Below are positions 1 through 7,378 of a stretch of DNA of 11,974 bases, in pieces. The notes under the pieces were generated by a model. That model did no database searches, had not been told where the DNA came from, and was given only the letters and a program-made list of their open reading frames with translations. Numbering within the stretch: position 1 is the first letter of the stretch; every line of letters begins with the position of its first letter. The stretch comes from Chloroflexota bacterium (GTDB taxonomy: Bacteria > Chloroflexota > Ktedonobacteria > Ktedonobacterales > Ktedonobacteraceae): the NCBI GenBank assembly GCA_021828635.1, contig JAJZEJ010000483.1:1-11974 (forward strand). Direction: 5' to 3'. The position numbers and the translations under genes are program-made.

Positions 1-360
1 GAAGCGTTCCAACTGCACGATGAAGCGTTCGTGCGTACCCTCACCGATCTTCTGGCGCTCATCGTATGCCTCGACTTTGAAAACTAGACGGCGACCATCG
101 GCCTCTAGCAGCTCGGCGGTGGCGCGTACCTGCTGACCGAGCGGCGTAGCACCCAGATGCTTGACGTTGACGTGTGTTCCCACCGTCACCAGGCCGGGTT
201 CTAGCTTCTCTTCGACGGCACGCCAAGCAGCCATCTCCATGAGAGCGATCATCATAGGCGTACCGAAAACTTCGACGCCACCCGCACCAACGGCGGCAGC
301 CGTGTTCTCATGCACCACGGTCGTCGTAGCCTCTCCGGTTAATCCAGGGGTAAGAGCCAT
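1..360 (-). CDS. FlK-like hot-dog fold acyl-CoA thioesterase (3' end outside window)
   Basis: The first 120 residues of a small thioesterase of the fluoroacetyl-CoA thioesterase (FlK)-like group are present; the C-terminus lies beyond the left edge. As the family runs to about 130-140 residues, little is missing. It opens MALTPGLTGEATTTV, and the putative catalytic residues are Thr34 (in FGTP), Glu42 (in MEMAAW) and His68 (in NVKHLGATP). The spacings of 8 and 26 residues equal those of the Thr42/Glu50/His76 triad of FlK as I recall it. The fold would hydrolyse an acyl-CoA thioester in the cytoplasm. The true substrate is unknown and fluoroacetyl-CoA is unlikely to be it; most relatives are uncharacterised. 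ATG is the start, with a GAGG ribosome site about 10 nt upstream. It follows adk after 72 bp on the same strand and may have its own weak promoter. Confidence 0.85.
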   Translation of the reverse strand, partial: MALTPGLTGEATTTVVHENTAAAVGAGGVEVFGTPMMIALMEMAAWRAVEEKLEPGLVTVGTHVNVKHLGATPLGQQVRATAELLEADGRRLVFKVEAYDERQKIGEGTHERFIVQLERF

Positions 361-398
361 GTAGTAGCAACCTCGCTTCTTTCGTAATTGTTGCTCAT

Positions 399-429
399 AC
401 TATACAACAAAAAATTACCACATCGTCAT
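399..429 (-). promoter_or_regulatory. Possible promoter for the thioesterase gene
   Basis: On the minus strand TATAGT (399-404) resembles a -10 box. ATGACG (424-429) matches four of six bases of a -35 box, but the spacer is 19 nt, longer than ideal. A run of six T lies in the spacer. The implied leader is about 30 nt. No clear hairpin precedes the T-run, so I do not call a terminator for adk here. Confidence 0.3.
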
Positions 430-432
430 GGA

Positions 433-1167
433 TTAATCGCCGTAACCGGCATGTGTGGAATCGTTGTCTCCGTTCATGCGCTTGCGGGCCATGTATGATG
501 GCAGGAAGGTCACAGGGACAGTGTAGCGGCTGAGTTCGTGCATGATGGCCGTGTGTACCTGTTCGACACTCTGGTTGCCATTGACCTCGACCAGTTTGTG
601 CTGCTTGTTGTAGTGATTGAGGATGTGGATTGTCTCGCCGAAGAAGATATCCAGGCGACGTTCCACTGCTTCTCCAGTATCGTCTGAACGCTGGTAGAGT
701 TCGCTACCATCGAGATCGCAGACACCAGCTTGGTGTGAGGGGCGCGTATGAATGTTGTAGACGTGCTGATGGGCGCGGCAGATCAGACGACCTGAGAGCC
801 GTTGCAACAACTCTTCACGGGGAACGTTGAGATAAACGGCGTTGTCGATATATTGACCAATGCTGTGTAATCCTTGATCGAGAGCTTGTGCCTGCGCGAT
901 GGTGCGTGGGAAACCATCGAGCATTACATCTTGAACGCCATGCAGGTCATGAATAGCTTCAAGGACCATTGAAACAGTCAATGAGTCGGGAACAAGTTCG
1001 CCTTTATCGATGTAGGCTTTGGCTTGCAGACCCAGTTCAGTCTGTTCTGCGAACGCTTTACGGAAAAGATCGCCACTGGAGATGTGCCGCACGTTAAGCG
1101 CGTTGGAAAGCAGTTCAGCCTGCGTTCCTTTGCCCGATCCTTGTGCGCCAATAAGCACTATGTTCAT
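433..1167 (-). CDS. adk: Adenylate kinase with zinc-type LID and C-terminal extension
   Basis: Adenylate kinase (ATP + AMP = 2 ADP), cytoplasmic, 244 residues. The P-loop is GAQGSGKGT (8-16), the AMP-site motif SSGDLFR lies at 30-36 and DGFPRT at 84-89. The long LID (about 124-165) carries C130, H133, C150 and D153, the four positions that bind structural zinc in Gram-positive enzymes (usually Cys4 or Cys3Asp); here one Cys is His. About 25 residues beyond the usual end (from about 217, with MARKRMNGDN) are unusual. An in-frame ATG at 1245 would add 26 residues, but the ATG at 1167 has a strong AGGAG site 6 nt upstream and starts the domain exactly (MNIVLIG), so it is preferred. The P-loop is AQGS rather than the common PPGA, so this may be a second, divergent copy rather than the one in the ribosomal-protein operon. 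It lies between the MoxR/VWA block and the thioesterase. Confidence 0.9.
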   Translation of the reverse strand: MNIVLIGAQGSGKGTQAELLSNALNVRHISSGDLFRKAFAEQTELGLQAKAYIDKGELVPDSLTVSMVLEAIHDLHGVQDVMLDGFPRTIAQAQALDQGLHSIGQYIDNAVYLNVPREELLQRLSGRLICRAHQHVYNIHTRPSHQAGVCDLDGSELYQRSDDTGEAVERRLDIFFGETIHILNHYNKQHKLVEVNGNQSVEQVHTAIMHELSRYTVPVTFLPSYMARKRMNGDNDSTHAGYGD

Positions 1168-1219
1168 GTTCCTCTCCTGTTGTAGCACAGCAGGCACAAC
1201 GATGTACCTACCTGCGTAT

Positions 1220-1249
1220 GGTATACAATCAGACCCAGTACGCACTCAC
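1220..1249 (-). promoter_or_regulatory. Weak candidate adk promoter
   Basis: TATACC (1220-1225, minus strand) could be a -10 box, with a poor -35 match GTGAGT (1244-1249) 18 nt upstream. It would give a leader of about 45 nt ahead of the strong ribosome site of adk. The match is weak; it is listed because adk is 322 bp from the upstream gene and needs some promoter in this gap. Confidence 0.25.
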
Positions 1250-1275
1250 TTGAGAACACTACATGGGGACGGGAC

Positions 1276-1343
1276 AGCACCTTGCGGTGCTATCAAGGCC
1301 AATATTACTCTTATCGCAAGAGAAAGGTCTTAACAGTAGACCT
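1276..1343. repeat. Cluster of three short perfect inverted repeats upstream of adk
   Basis: Three hairpin-forming sequences lie in a row: AGCACC-TTGC-GGTGCT (1276-1291), CTCTT-ATCGC-AAGAG (1308-1322) and AGGTCT-TAACAGT-AGACCT (1325-1343). On the minus strand a competing pairing, CCTTG with CAAGG, overlaps the first hairpin and would exclude it. None is followed by a T-run, so none is a convincing intrinsic terminator. They could be operators or a structured leader or 3' UTR; the sequence does not decide. Confidence 0.45.
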
Positions 1344-1373
1344 ACTAGAATTGTAACAGAATTTAGAACCGAA

Positions 1374-1455
1374 CGCATAGAGCGATTGGTTGAAATTTTT
1401 CAACCTTATTGGTTCATGTGAAGAATGATTGCGGGTAATCGCTCCTTACTATGTG
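1374..1455. repeat. Nested inverted repeats in the gap between the VWA gene and adk
   Basis: GAGCGATT (1380-1387) pairs with AATCGCTC (1437-1444). Directly inside its left arm sits the hairpin GGTTGAAA-TT-TTTCAACC (1388-1405). Outside it CATAG (1376-1380) matches CTATG (1449-1453), extendable to 1374-1455 through one G-U pair if read on the plus strand; the two outer stems share G1380. Together they could fold into one structured element 30-110 bp downstream of the large VWA gene. With the hairpin cluster nearby, this explains much of the 322-bp gap (1168-1489), in which I see no gene. Confidence 0.55.
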
Positions 1456-1489
1456 ACTGTGTGTCATGTTGTCCTATCACGGCTACTAT

Positions 1490-4354
1490 TCATTCTTCTT
1501 GACGTTGTTGCCCACGTTTGCGTTTCTCGGCTAGCAACCGTCCAGCCATTGAGCTACCCTCGTTAGCCTGTGGCTCAGGTGCAGTCACGCTTGGTGTTGA
1601 CCTCAACGATTGGCGTGACGACGATACTTTTAGCTCTTGGGCAGGAGAGGATTGGTTAGAAGTTGTACGTTTGTGAATAGCCTCGCGTTTCGCACGCATG
1701 GCTCCAAGTTGTGGCCCCAACACACTTTGCTGTGATGCTGTTGTTGTAGTAGCAGTTACTGCCCGTGGAAAGCCTTTTATCACACACTCCGCGAGCCATT
1801 GACTGCCAGCCTGGAGAGCTTCAAGTCCACTCAGGCGGCGCAAGCCAACATCAACTGGTAATAGTAGAGCGGCCAGCGTGAGCAGCAAGAAGGCAATTGG
1901 AATAGCCGCAGAGACGGGGGCCAGACTCTGTGTAAAAGCTGTTGCAGGATTATTTTGTGGAAGGAGTGTGCCACCGCCCTCCTGAGCCAGCAGTTTAAGA
2001 AAGTGAGTATTGGTACCTTGTGTGCTATATTCTGGCGAATAAGGTACCACCAGGCCCGTGGTTGCGCTGAGTTGGCGAGCATTCTGGCTGGCAGCGCTAC
2101 CGTGCCACGTTACCTGCAACAGATAGGAGCCGACCTGGAGCGCGGGAAAATTGCCCTGCCATTCTCCTGGCGCGTCAGGCTGAAGCGATATCTGTTCTTG
2201 TGAGAGGTCGGGCAGGATAATATGGGCCTGCATCTGCTGATTGCTAACGTTGTTGTCTGTACCTTGTGGTAGATCAACTGTGAGCTGGCCCGTCCCACCA
2301 ACCACGTTGCCATTGATTGTCATGGCGCTATCGGGTGTAGGTAGTGTCCAGGTGACGAGGTTGGCCCACCAGCGTGCGGCATCGCTCCATTGTAGCCATT
2401 GTTTTGTCCATTCTCCTTGCGCATCACTGGTCCATGCCACGACACGTCCCAGGCCGTATTGCCAGACTGCCAGTACAGGATCATCCAGGTGACTGACCAG
2501 TACCAGTTGTGCAGCAGGCTTGGGTGTTGTCGCAACATAGCCATTGAGTTGTGGTAGTGGACCGAGACCACTCAAGATGGGGTGCGCACTAACGATGGCG
2601 GGTTGGAATGGCTCGTTGATAATAGCGCGTCGTGCGGCCTGTTGTGTCTCTTGTAGCAGCACCTGGGGGATAGTAGCCGGGTCATCGGCGCGGTAGAAGC
2701 GTCCTTTGCCCCAGGCTGCGATGTCTTGCATGGTCGCCAGATCGGCATAACTTTCCGCATTCGTAGCAACCGTTGAGACGGTGATGTTCTCATGTGCCAT
2801 CTTCGTCACTTGTGCTTGATAATTATCAAAAGCATCGCCATCGCCCAGGAGAATCACATGTTTGATTTTGGCATTCGTTTTTAGCAGAACATGTTCGGCA
2901 TTGATCAAGTCTGGTATGTAGCTGGGTGGATCGTTAGGATTCATTGTATTGATGATATTGTCGATGGCTGACTTATTCGTGACATGCTGCATTGGTACGA
3001 TCAGTGAGCCATACGCATCCGAAACGCCCACCTGGTCGCTTGGGGTCAGCAGGTTAATAACGCCTTTCGCGGCCTCTTTTGAGATATTGACGGCCATATC
3101 ACTTTCCAGGCTCTCCACAATCAGAACGACGGCGATAGAGGGCGAGTTTTTGTGCTGTGGGATTGCCATGCTGACCGGTAATGTCTGTTCCAATGGCGTG
3201 TTGGCATAGCCTCCCACTCCATAGCTGTTCTCGCCGCCACTCACGACCAGGCCGCGTCCCAGATCACGCACGAAAGATTGCAAAACCTGCATCCGTGCTG
3301 TTCCCAATTCGACAGCAGGCACATTAGCCAGCACAACCGAATCATAAGCGGCAAGCCCGCTTAGCTGCGTTGGTACATCATTGGGTGTGCCTATCACCAC
3401 ATTCGTGCCGGTAGCTTTGAGAGCGGAAACGATATTCGCCCCATTACCGGGTGTTCCCTCAATCACCAGCACTTGCGGCGGTCCCTGCACATTAATGAAT
3501 GCTGATGCTTCATTGTTTTGTAGGATAGTATCATGAGGTGCGTCTAGTGTAATGTGGAACGTATGAAAACCGACAGGCGGAGCCGGTAGCTGATAACTGA
3601 TCTCCTCGGTGCCAACCGCTAGATGAACGGACTGCTGGATTAAAATTGCTTGATCGAGATAGATGCGCAGAATGGCGTTTTGCGCGACATTGCTGTAGAG
3701 TTTGACATGCATATAAAAACGTTCATCAGTACGCAATGATGTGGGCGCACTGACCCCATCGATGCGTGCCTCCGGGCCAGATGAAGAGGGAAGTGGCACA
3801 ACATCGAGCCGAATGCCCTGTTGCTGCAATAATTGCGCCTCTTGCAGTGCATCGCCCAGGTTCTGTTGACCGTCAGTGAGCAGAACGATATGGCGTTGTG
3901 TGTTGGAGGGCATGATGGCAGTCGCCAGTCTGAGACCCGCCGCTAGATCAGTAAAGTTTGTATCAGGCGTGGATTCGAAGTGCGAGAAGTCGATATTGGT
4001 GCTGACCGCCTGCTCAACCAGCGCGTTACGTCCCACTGCGACGATGCCAACCTGATCTTCGGGCTGCTTATGGCTCAGCGCCGTTCTGATCCATTGTTCG
4101 ATAAAAGCGCGTTGTGACTGTGTGCTGGCCGAAATATCGCCGACAAAAATAGTTGTCTGGCGCGTAGCTGGCTGCATCCACGTTGCTCCGGCGAGGGCGG
4201 CAATCACTAAGGTAAAGAGCGCGAGTCGGCAGGCCAGAATGAGATTGCGTTGCCTTCGTGAGAATGGTAGCGTCATGTTGCGCCAGGTCAGATAGATCAG
4301 CGCACCAATTGGCAACAAAAGTAAAAGTAGTAAAGGTTGCGTGAAGCTCAACAT
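1490..4354 (-). CDS. Large membrane protein with two VWA domains and a glutamine-amidotransferase-like domain
   Basis: A 954-residue membrane protein. Two N-terminal membrane segments (about 7-24 and 38-58) flank a basic loop. A VWA domain follows (about 68-190) with intact MIDAS: GDISAS (DxSxS), a Thr near 132-136 and LLTDGQQN. A linker of beta character leads to a class I glutamine-amidotransferase-like domain (about 293-400) with SGGENSYGVGGY and TPLEQTLPV; it has no nucleophile Cys there, so it is probably not catalytic. A second VWA-like domain (about 405-575) has ESLES in place of DxSxS. After more beta-rich sequence a third membrane segment (about 817-834) precedes a 120-residue Ser/Thr/Gln-rich basic tail ending in LLAEKRKRGQ. 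The positive-inside rule puts the domains outside and the tail inside. The start ATG overlaps the upstream stop (TGATG), with GGAGG 9 nt before it; a TTG one codon earlier is less likely. Probable last gene of the MoxR block. Exact function unknown. Confidence 0.85.
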   Translation of the reverse strand: MLSFTQPLLLLLLLPIGALIYLTWRNMTLPFSRRQRNLILACRLALFTLVIAALAGATWMQPATRQTTIFVGDISASTQSQRAFIEQWIRTALSHKQPEDQVGIVAVGRNALVEQAVSTNIDFSHFESTPDTNFTDLAAGLRLATAIMPSNTQRHIVLLTDGQQNLGDALQEAQLLQQQGIRLDVVPLPSSSGPEARIDGVSAPTSLRTDERFYMHVKLYSNVAQNAILRIYLDQAILIQQSVHLAVGTEEISYQLPAPPVGFHTFHITLDAPHDTILQNNEASAFINVQGPPQVLVIEGTPGNGANIVSALKATGTNVVIGTPNDVPTQLSGLAAYDSVVLANVPAVELGTARMQVLQSFVRDLGRGLVVSGGENSYGVGGYANTPLEQTLPVSMAIPQHKNSPSIAVVLIVESLESDMAVNISKEAAKGVINLLTPSDQVGVSDAYGSLIVPMQHVTNKSAIDNIINTMNPNDPPSYIPDLINAEHVLLKTNAKIKHVILLGDGDAFDNYQAQVTKMAHENITVSTVATNAESYADLATMQDIAAWGKGRFYRADDPATIPQVLLQETQQAARRAIINEPFQPAIVSAHPILSGLGPLPQLNGYVATTPKPAAQLVLVSHLDDPVLAVWQYGLGRVVAWTSDAQGEWTKQWLQWSDAARWWANLVTWTLPTPDSAMTINGNVVGGTGQLTVDLPQGTDNNVSNQQMQAHIILPDLSQEQISLQPDAPGEWQGNFPALQVGSYLLQVTWHGSAASQNARQLSATTGLVVPYSPEYSTQGTNTHFLKLLAQEGGGTLLPQNNPATAFTQSLAPVSAAIPIAFLLLTLAALLLPVDVGLRRLSGLEALQAGSQWLAECVIKGFPRAVTATTTTASQQSVLGPQLGAMRAKREAIHKRTTSNQSSPAQELKVSSSRQSLRSTPSVTAPEPQANEGSSMAGRLLAEKRKRGQQRQEE

Positions 4355-6414
4355 CAACTATTCCCTCCCCGTGTGCCGCTCCGGCTACGCCATTGTCGCC
4401 ACGCTTTTCTCACTCGTTTTCTTGTGCGTGTCAGTGAACGCATTGTGGTCTGATATTCGCCGATGAGTTCAGCCTGTATGTCGGCCAGTGGGCCAGGCAG
4501 TTGAGTTACTTTACCTTGCCCATATTTGCTCTGCCCACGTTGCTTTTTTCCTTGTAATACTTCGACTTTCTTATAGCCTCTGCTGAACAGCCACCATTCT
4601 GTGCAGAGAACGAGCAGTAGGAAGGCGGCAACCCAGGGCCAGACCTCGCGTAGCGCCCGTGGAATAGCGTTCTTACTGCCACTGACGGCGGTACTCTGTA
4701 CAATCGGCAATGCTTTGGCTGGCGTTAACCGCGACTGGAGTGCATCGAAGAGATTGACGGTGAATGCTCCATAACGTAGCTGCCCATTGACCCGCTGCGC
4801 AACCTGATAGACGCCGATCTCGTCGGTTTGGTCAAATGGTAGCACAGGAAAGGGTGGGGCAACGGTTACGCTTTTGTGATCTGGCGCGGTAATCGTCACC
4901 TGGTCGGCACCAGGCCATGTCTGGATGGTCACAGGCGTACCGGCGGCGACCTGTCCACCGTTGTTCACAGGTGCGGGCATGAACCACTGCATCATGTTGT
5001 AGATCATGATGGGAAAACTGGGTTGAAGCGGCAAGTCGCTGTCGTGCAGATCGAAGCCTATGACCGCGATACGCCGATTAGCATACGTACCAGCGATAAG
5101 CAGAGGTGTTTCGGGCGCAGTAACAACGGTCTGTTCCCACGATGCCGGTTTCAGTTGATGGCTGGCTCGCAACGTATGAATGCTGCTCAGGTCAACATTC
5201 GTAAGTAGATTGTTGTTGTCTGTGCCGGTATTGATGCTGCTGACCGCAAGGTCTGGCCCCACAGTACCGAATAGATACGAGCCTGCTGGTGGATTGATGA
5301 ACAGCAGGCTACCTTTAGGTAGTGTGGGTGGCACATAGCCATCGAAGATAGTCAGGTCGTATTGGCCCACACTTGAGTAATTTGTGGGCGTGGTCTGATA
5401 AAGGTCCATGTTTGGCTGCAAGCGCAAGGCTGCGAGTAAGAATGTATTGCCTTTGGTGACGAGCAGGACGCGGCCATGCATAGAACTACCAACTGTGGCC
5501 CAGGCATCATGATCGACACTCATGGCGTCCTGAGTAAGTATTTTCGCGTGCAACATCTGTATATTGGTATTAAGCGGCCCCCATTGTAATGCACCACTGG
5601 CATTAGCGGGCAGTGAGGCTGTCTGTACGCCCACGAGATTATTGTCGGCATAGAGTGCGACGGGAATGGAACGCTGCTGCGAACTGAAATTAGCAATTTG
5701 AGCCAGTGCCACCGGTTGACCCGAAAGTGTGCGCTCGGCCAGTGAAAGGATAGCAGCATTAGGTGCGTTAGTGCCAATAGCGAGGTAGTGAACAGGAAAA
5801 GGCAAAATTAATGATTGGTCGGGTTGTAAGACATGACCGTCACCGACGACAATAGCTTGAGCGTTGCTATGCCCTGCCGCCAATGATTCCGCCAGCGAGA
5901 GTGCCTGTTGCAGATCAGCATCCTGATTAGTGACACGTGCCTGTTGTAATGCTGTCTGTAGCTCTCCTTGATTCTGCGAATTGGCAATCAAGACTTGTGG
6001 TGTGTGCGCCATTGTAATGAGTGAGAGATGGTCATTGGGACCGAGATTATTGATGAAATCGGTGATCTGGCTTTTGGCTGCTGCAAATCGGTTAGGTTTG
6101 ACATCGGTGGCCTGCATACTGGCAGAAGCTTGCAAAATAACAATCGTGTCGCCGCTCACCAGACTGTTGGTGAAGATGGCTGGACGCGCCAGAATCAGTA
6201 CGATCACAGCCGCGGCTAGCAATTGCAGCAGTAGCAGAGGGGTGATGCGTAGACGTTGCCAGGGACGGCTGGCCTGCAAATCTTGCAGAGCTTGTTGCCA
6301 GAGCAATGTACTTCCAATGATGCGCTCCTGCCGTTTGGGGCGCATGAAATAGAAGAGCAGTATAATCGGTATGATGAGTGCGAAGGCCAGGGCCGCTGGA
6401 ACCAATAAATCCAT
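4354..6414 (-). CDS. BatA-like membrane protein with degenerate VWA domain
   Basis: A 686-residue protein. The N-terminus matches the BatA (aerotolerance regulator N-terminal) type: a membrane segment (about 4-24), a basic loop with FYFMRPKRQERI and LLWQQAL, and a second membrane segment (about 59-80). A VWA-like domain follows (about 90-215). Its MIDAS reads LQASASM, so the first Asp of DxSxS is Gln; the expected TDG is VGDG. A long beta-rich region leads to a third membrane segment (about 593-611) and a strongly basic tail (RTRKRVRKAWRQWRSRS). The topology predicts VWA outside and tail inside. GTG at 6417 and ATG at 6414 are possible starts; the AGGTG site 5 nt before the ATG favours the latter. 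It lies 28 bp after the DUF58 gene and overlaps the next gene by one base. Family members act with MoxR and DUF58 partners, but the role of this one is not known. Confidence 0.85.
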   Translation of the reverse strand: MDLLVPAALAFALIIPIILLFYFMRPKRQERIIGSTLLWQQALQDLQASRPWQRLRITPLLLLQLLAAAVIVLILARPAIFTNSLVSGDTIVILQASASMQATDVKPNRFAAAKSQITDFINNLGPNDHLSLITMAHTPQVLIANSQNQGELQTALQQARVTNQDADLQQALSLAESLAAGHSNAQAIVVGDGHVLQPDQSLILPFPVHYLAIGTNAPNAAILSLAERTLSGQPVALAQIANFSSQQRSIPVALYADNNLVGVQTASLPANASGALQWGPLNTNIQMLHAKILTQDAMSVDHDAWATVGSSMHGRVLLVTKGNTFLLAALRLQPNMDLYQTTPTNYSSVGQYDLTIFDGYVPPTLPKGSLLFINPPAGSYLFGTVGPDLAVSSINTGTDNNNLLTNVDLSSIHTLRASHQLKPASWEQTVVTAPETPLLIAGTYANRRIAVIGFDLHDSDLPLQPSFPIMIYNMMQWFMPAPVNNGGQVAAGTPVTIQTWPGADQVTITAPDHKSVTVAPPFPVLPFDQTDEIGVYQVAQRVNGQLRYGAFTVNLFDALQSRLTPAKALPIVQSTAVSGSKNAIPRALREVWPWVAAFLLLVLCTEWWLFSRGYKKVEVLQGKKQRGQSKYGQGKVTQLPGPLADIQAELIGEYQTTMRSLTRTRKRVRKAWRQWRSRSGTRGGNS

Positions 6415-6428
6415 CACATCACCTGTAT

Positions 6429-6459
6429 AGTATAGAACACATTTATTTTACTAATTCAA
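6429..6459 (-). promoter_or_regulatory. Possible internal promoter before the BatA-like gene
   Basis: Minus-strand TATACT (6429-6434, five of six) and TTGAAT (6454-6459, four of six) are 19 nt apart, spanning the end of the DUF58 gene and the 28-bp gap. This could add transcription of the two large VWA genes, but the spacer is long and the site lies almost on the ribosome site, so support is weak. Confidence 0.22.
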
Positions 6460-7342
6460 TTTGACGTAAGAGCCGTTGAACGACATCAAGAATATCGGTA
6501 TTACTGGAAAGCAGACTATAGCTGGCGGCGTTCGTGTGCGCGAAGGCGGTCAGTTCCTGCGTGAAGGCATGCAGGCGTTGGCGATATGCCTGAAGTACCT
6601 GAGATGAAATACTGATGTCGAGAGTGCCATGCCCCTCACTATCACGCAAACGCCAGTCGCCTTGTAGCTCTGGCTCAAGCTCTTCTGGCGCGAGAATTTG
6701 TAGAAGTGCCACCTCTTGCCGCAACTGGCGTAGGGCGCGAATACCGGTCTGATAACCGCCAGGAGCCAGAAAGTCTGAAATGACGATAGTGAGACCGGGT
6801 GCGCTCGTTACACGTCCAAGATCATACAGAGCTTTATTAAGATCAGTTTTACCAGCATGCGGCAATTGATTGAGAAATTCGCCCACACTCCAAATGGCGT
6901 TTGTACCACTACCAGTACGCCGACAGGCCGCGAGCCGGTCGGTCAATGCACCAACGATGACGGTATCTTCGCACTTGAGCGCGATATAAGCAAGCGCGGC
7001 TGCGACCATGATTGCCAATTGCATCTTGGCCGGTGTGCCGTAGTGCATTGAGTCGGAGCTATCAATCAGGATTGAGACGGTAATGTTCTCTTCGGCCTCG
7101 AAGACGCGCAAGAAGAGTCGTTCCAGACGTGCATAGGCTCGCCAATCGATGCGCCGAAAATCATCACCAGGGGCATAACGTCGATAATCCGCGAACTCCA
7201 TTGATGAGCCAGCTTGGGGCGAACGGCGACGCCCTGGGCGGCCCGTTGCCATTGGGCGTCGGGTGAGCAGTGCCAGACTGTCGAGCCGTTGCAGAATGGC
7301 GGCATCGAGAGGGAAGCGCGTTTTGGTGTTTTCGTCAGACAT
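6443..7342 (-). CDS. DUF58 family protein with VWA-like MIDAS
   Basis: A 299-residue soluble protein of the DUF58 family, the usual neighbour of MoxR ATPases. The family signature spans about 38-72: GRRR, then SSMEFADYRRYAPGDD and RIDWRAYAR. The VWA-like part follows with an intact MIDAS: ILIDSSDSM (D94, S96, S98), Thr166 in GKTDLNKAL and Asp190 in VISDF. No membrane segment or signal peptide is seen, so it should be cytoplasmic, unlike the DUF58 proteins that carry N-terminal membrane helices. The start ATG has GGAG 9 nt upstream. It sits 36 bp after moxR and 28 bp before the BatA-like gene, in the same direction, so co-transcription is likely. By analogy with MoxR/VWA systems it may be the metal-binding adaptor that links the ATPase to its clients; that is inference. 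Confidence 0.9.
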   Translation of the reverse strand: MSDENTKTRFPLDAAILQRLDSLALLTRRPMATGRPGRRRSPQAGSSMEFADYRRYAPGDDFRRIDWRAYARLERLFLRVFEAEENITVSILIDSSDSMHYGTPAKMQLAIMVAAALAYIALKCEDTVIVGALTDRLAACRRTGSGTNAIWSVGEFLNQLPHAGKTDLNKALYDLGRVTSAPGLTIVISDFLAPGGYQTGIRALRQLRQEVALLQILAPEELEPELQGDWRLRDSEGHGTLDISISSQVLQAYRQRLHAFTQELTAFAHTNAASYSLLSSNTDILDVVQRLLRQIELVK

Positions 7343-7378
7343 CGGCGATTTCTCCGCGTTGACTGGTTGAGTACATAC

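Noticed and set aside
1168..1245. A 26-residue longer adenylate kinase starting at the in-frame ATG at 1245
   Set aside because: The added residues have no family match, while the ATG at 1167 has a strong AGGAG site at 6 nt and begins exactly where the fold begins.
1388..1405. Intrinsic terminator of the large VWA gene
   Set aside because: The stem is AT-rich and no T-run follows it on the minus strand, so it does not fit the usual terminator form.
1255..1453. A T-box riboswitch upstream of adk, suggested by GCACCGC followed by a hairpin and a large stem further upstream
   Set aside because: The tRNA-acceptor-binding UGGN reads UAGC, the antiterminator helices do not pair as required, and adk is not a usual T-box target. 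An Infernal search with the T-box model would settle it.
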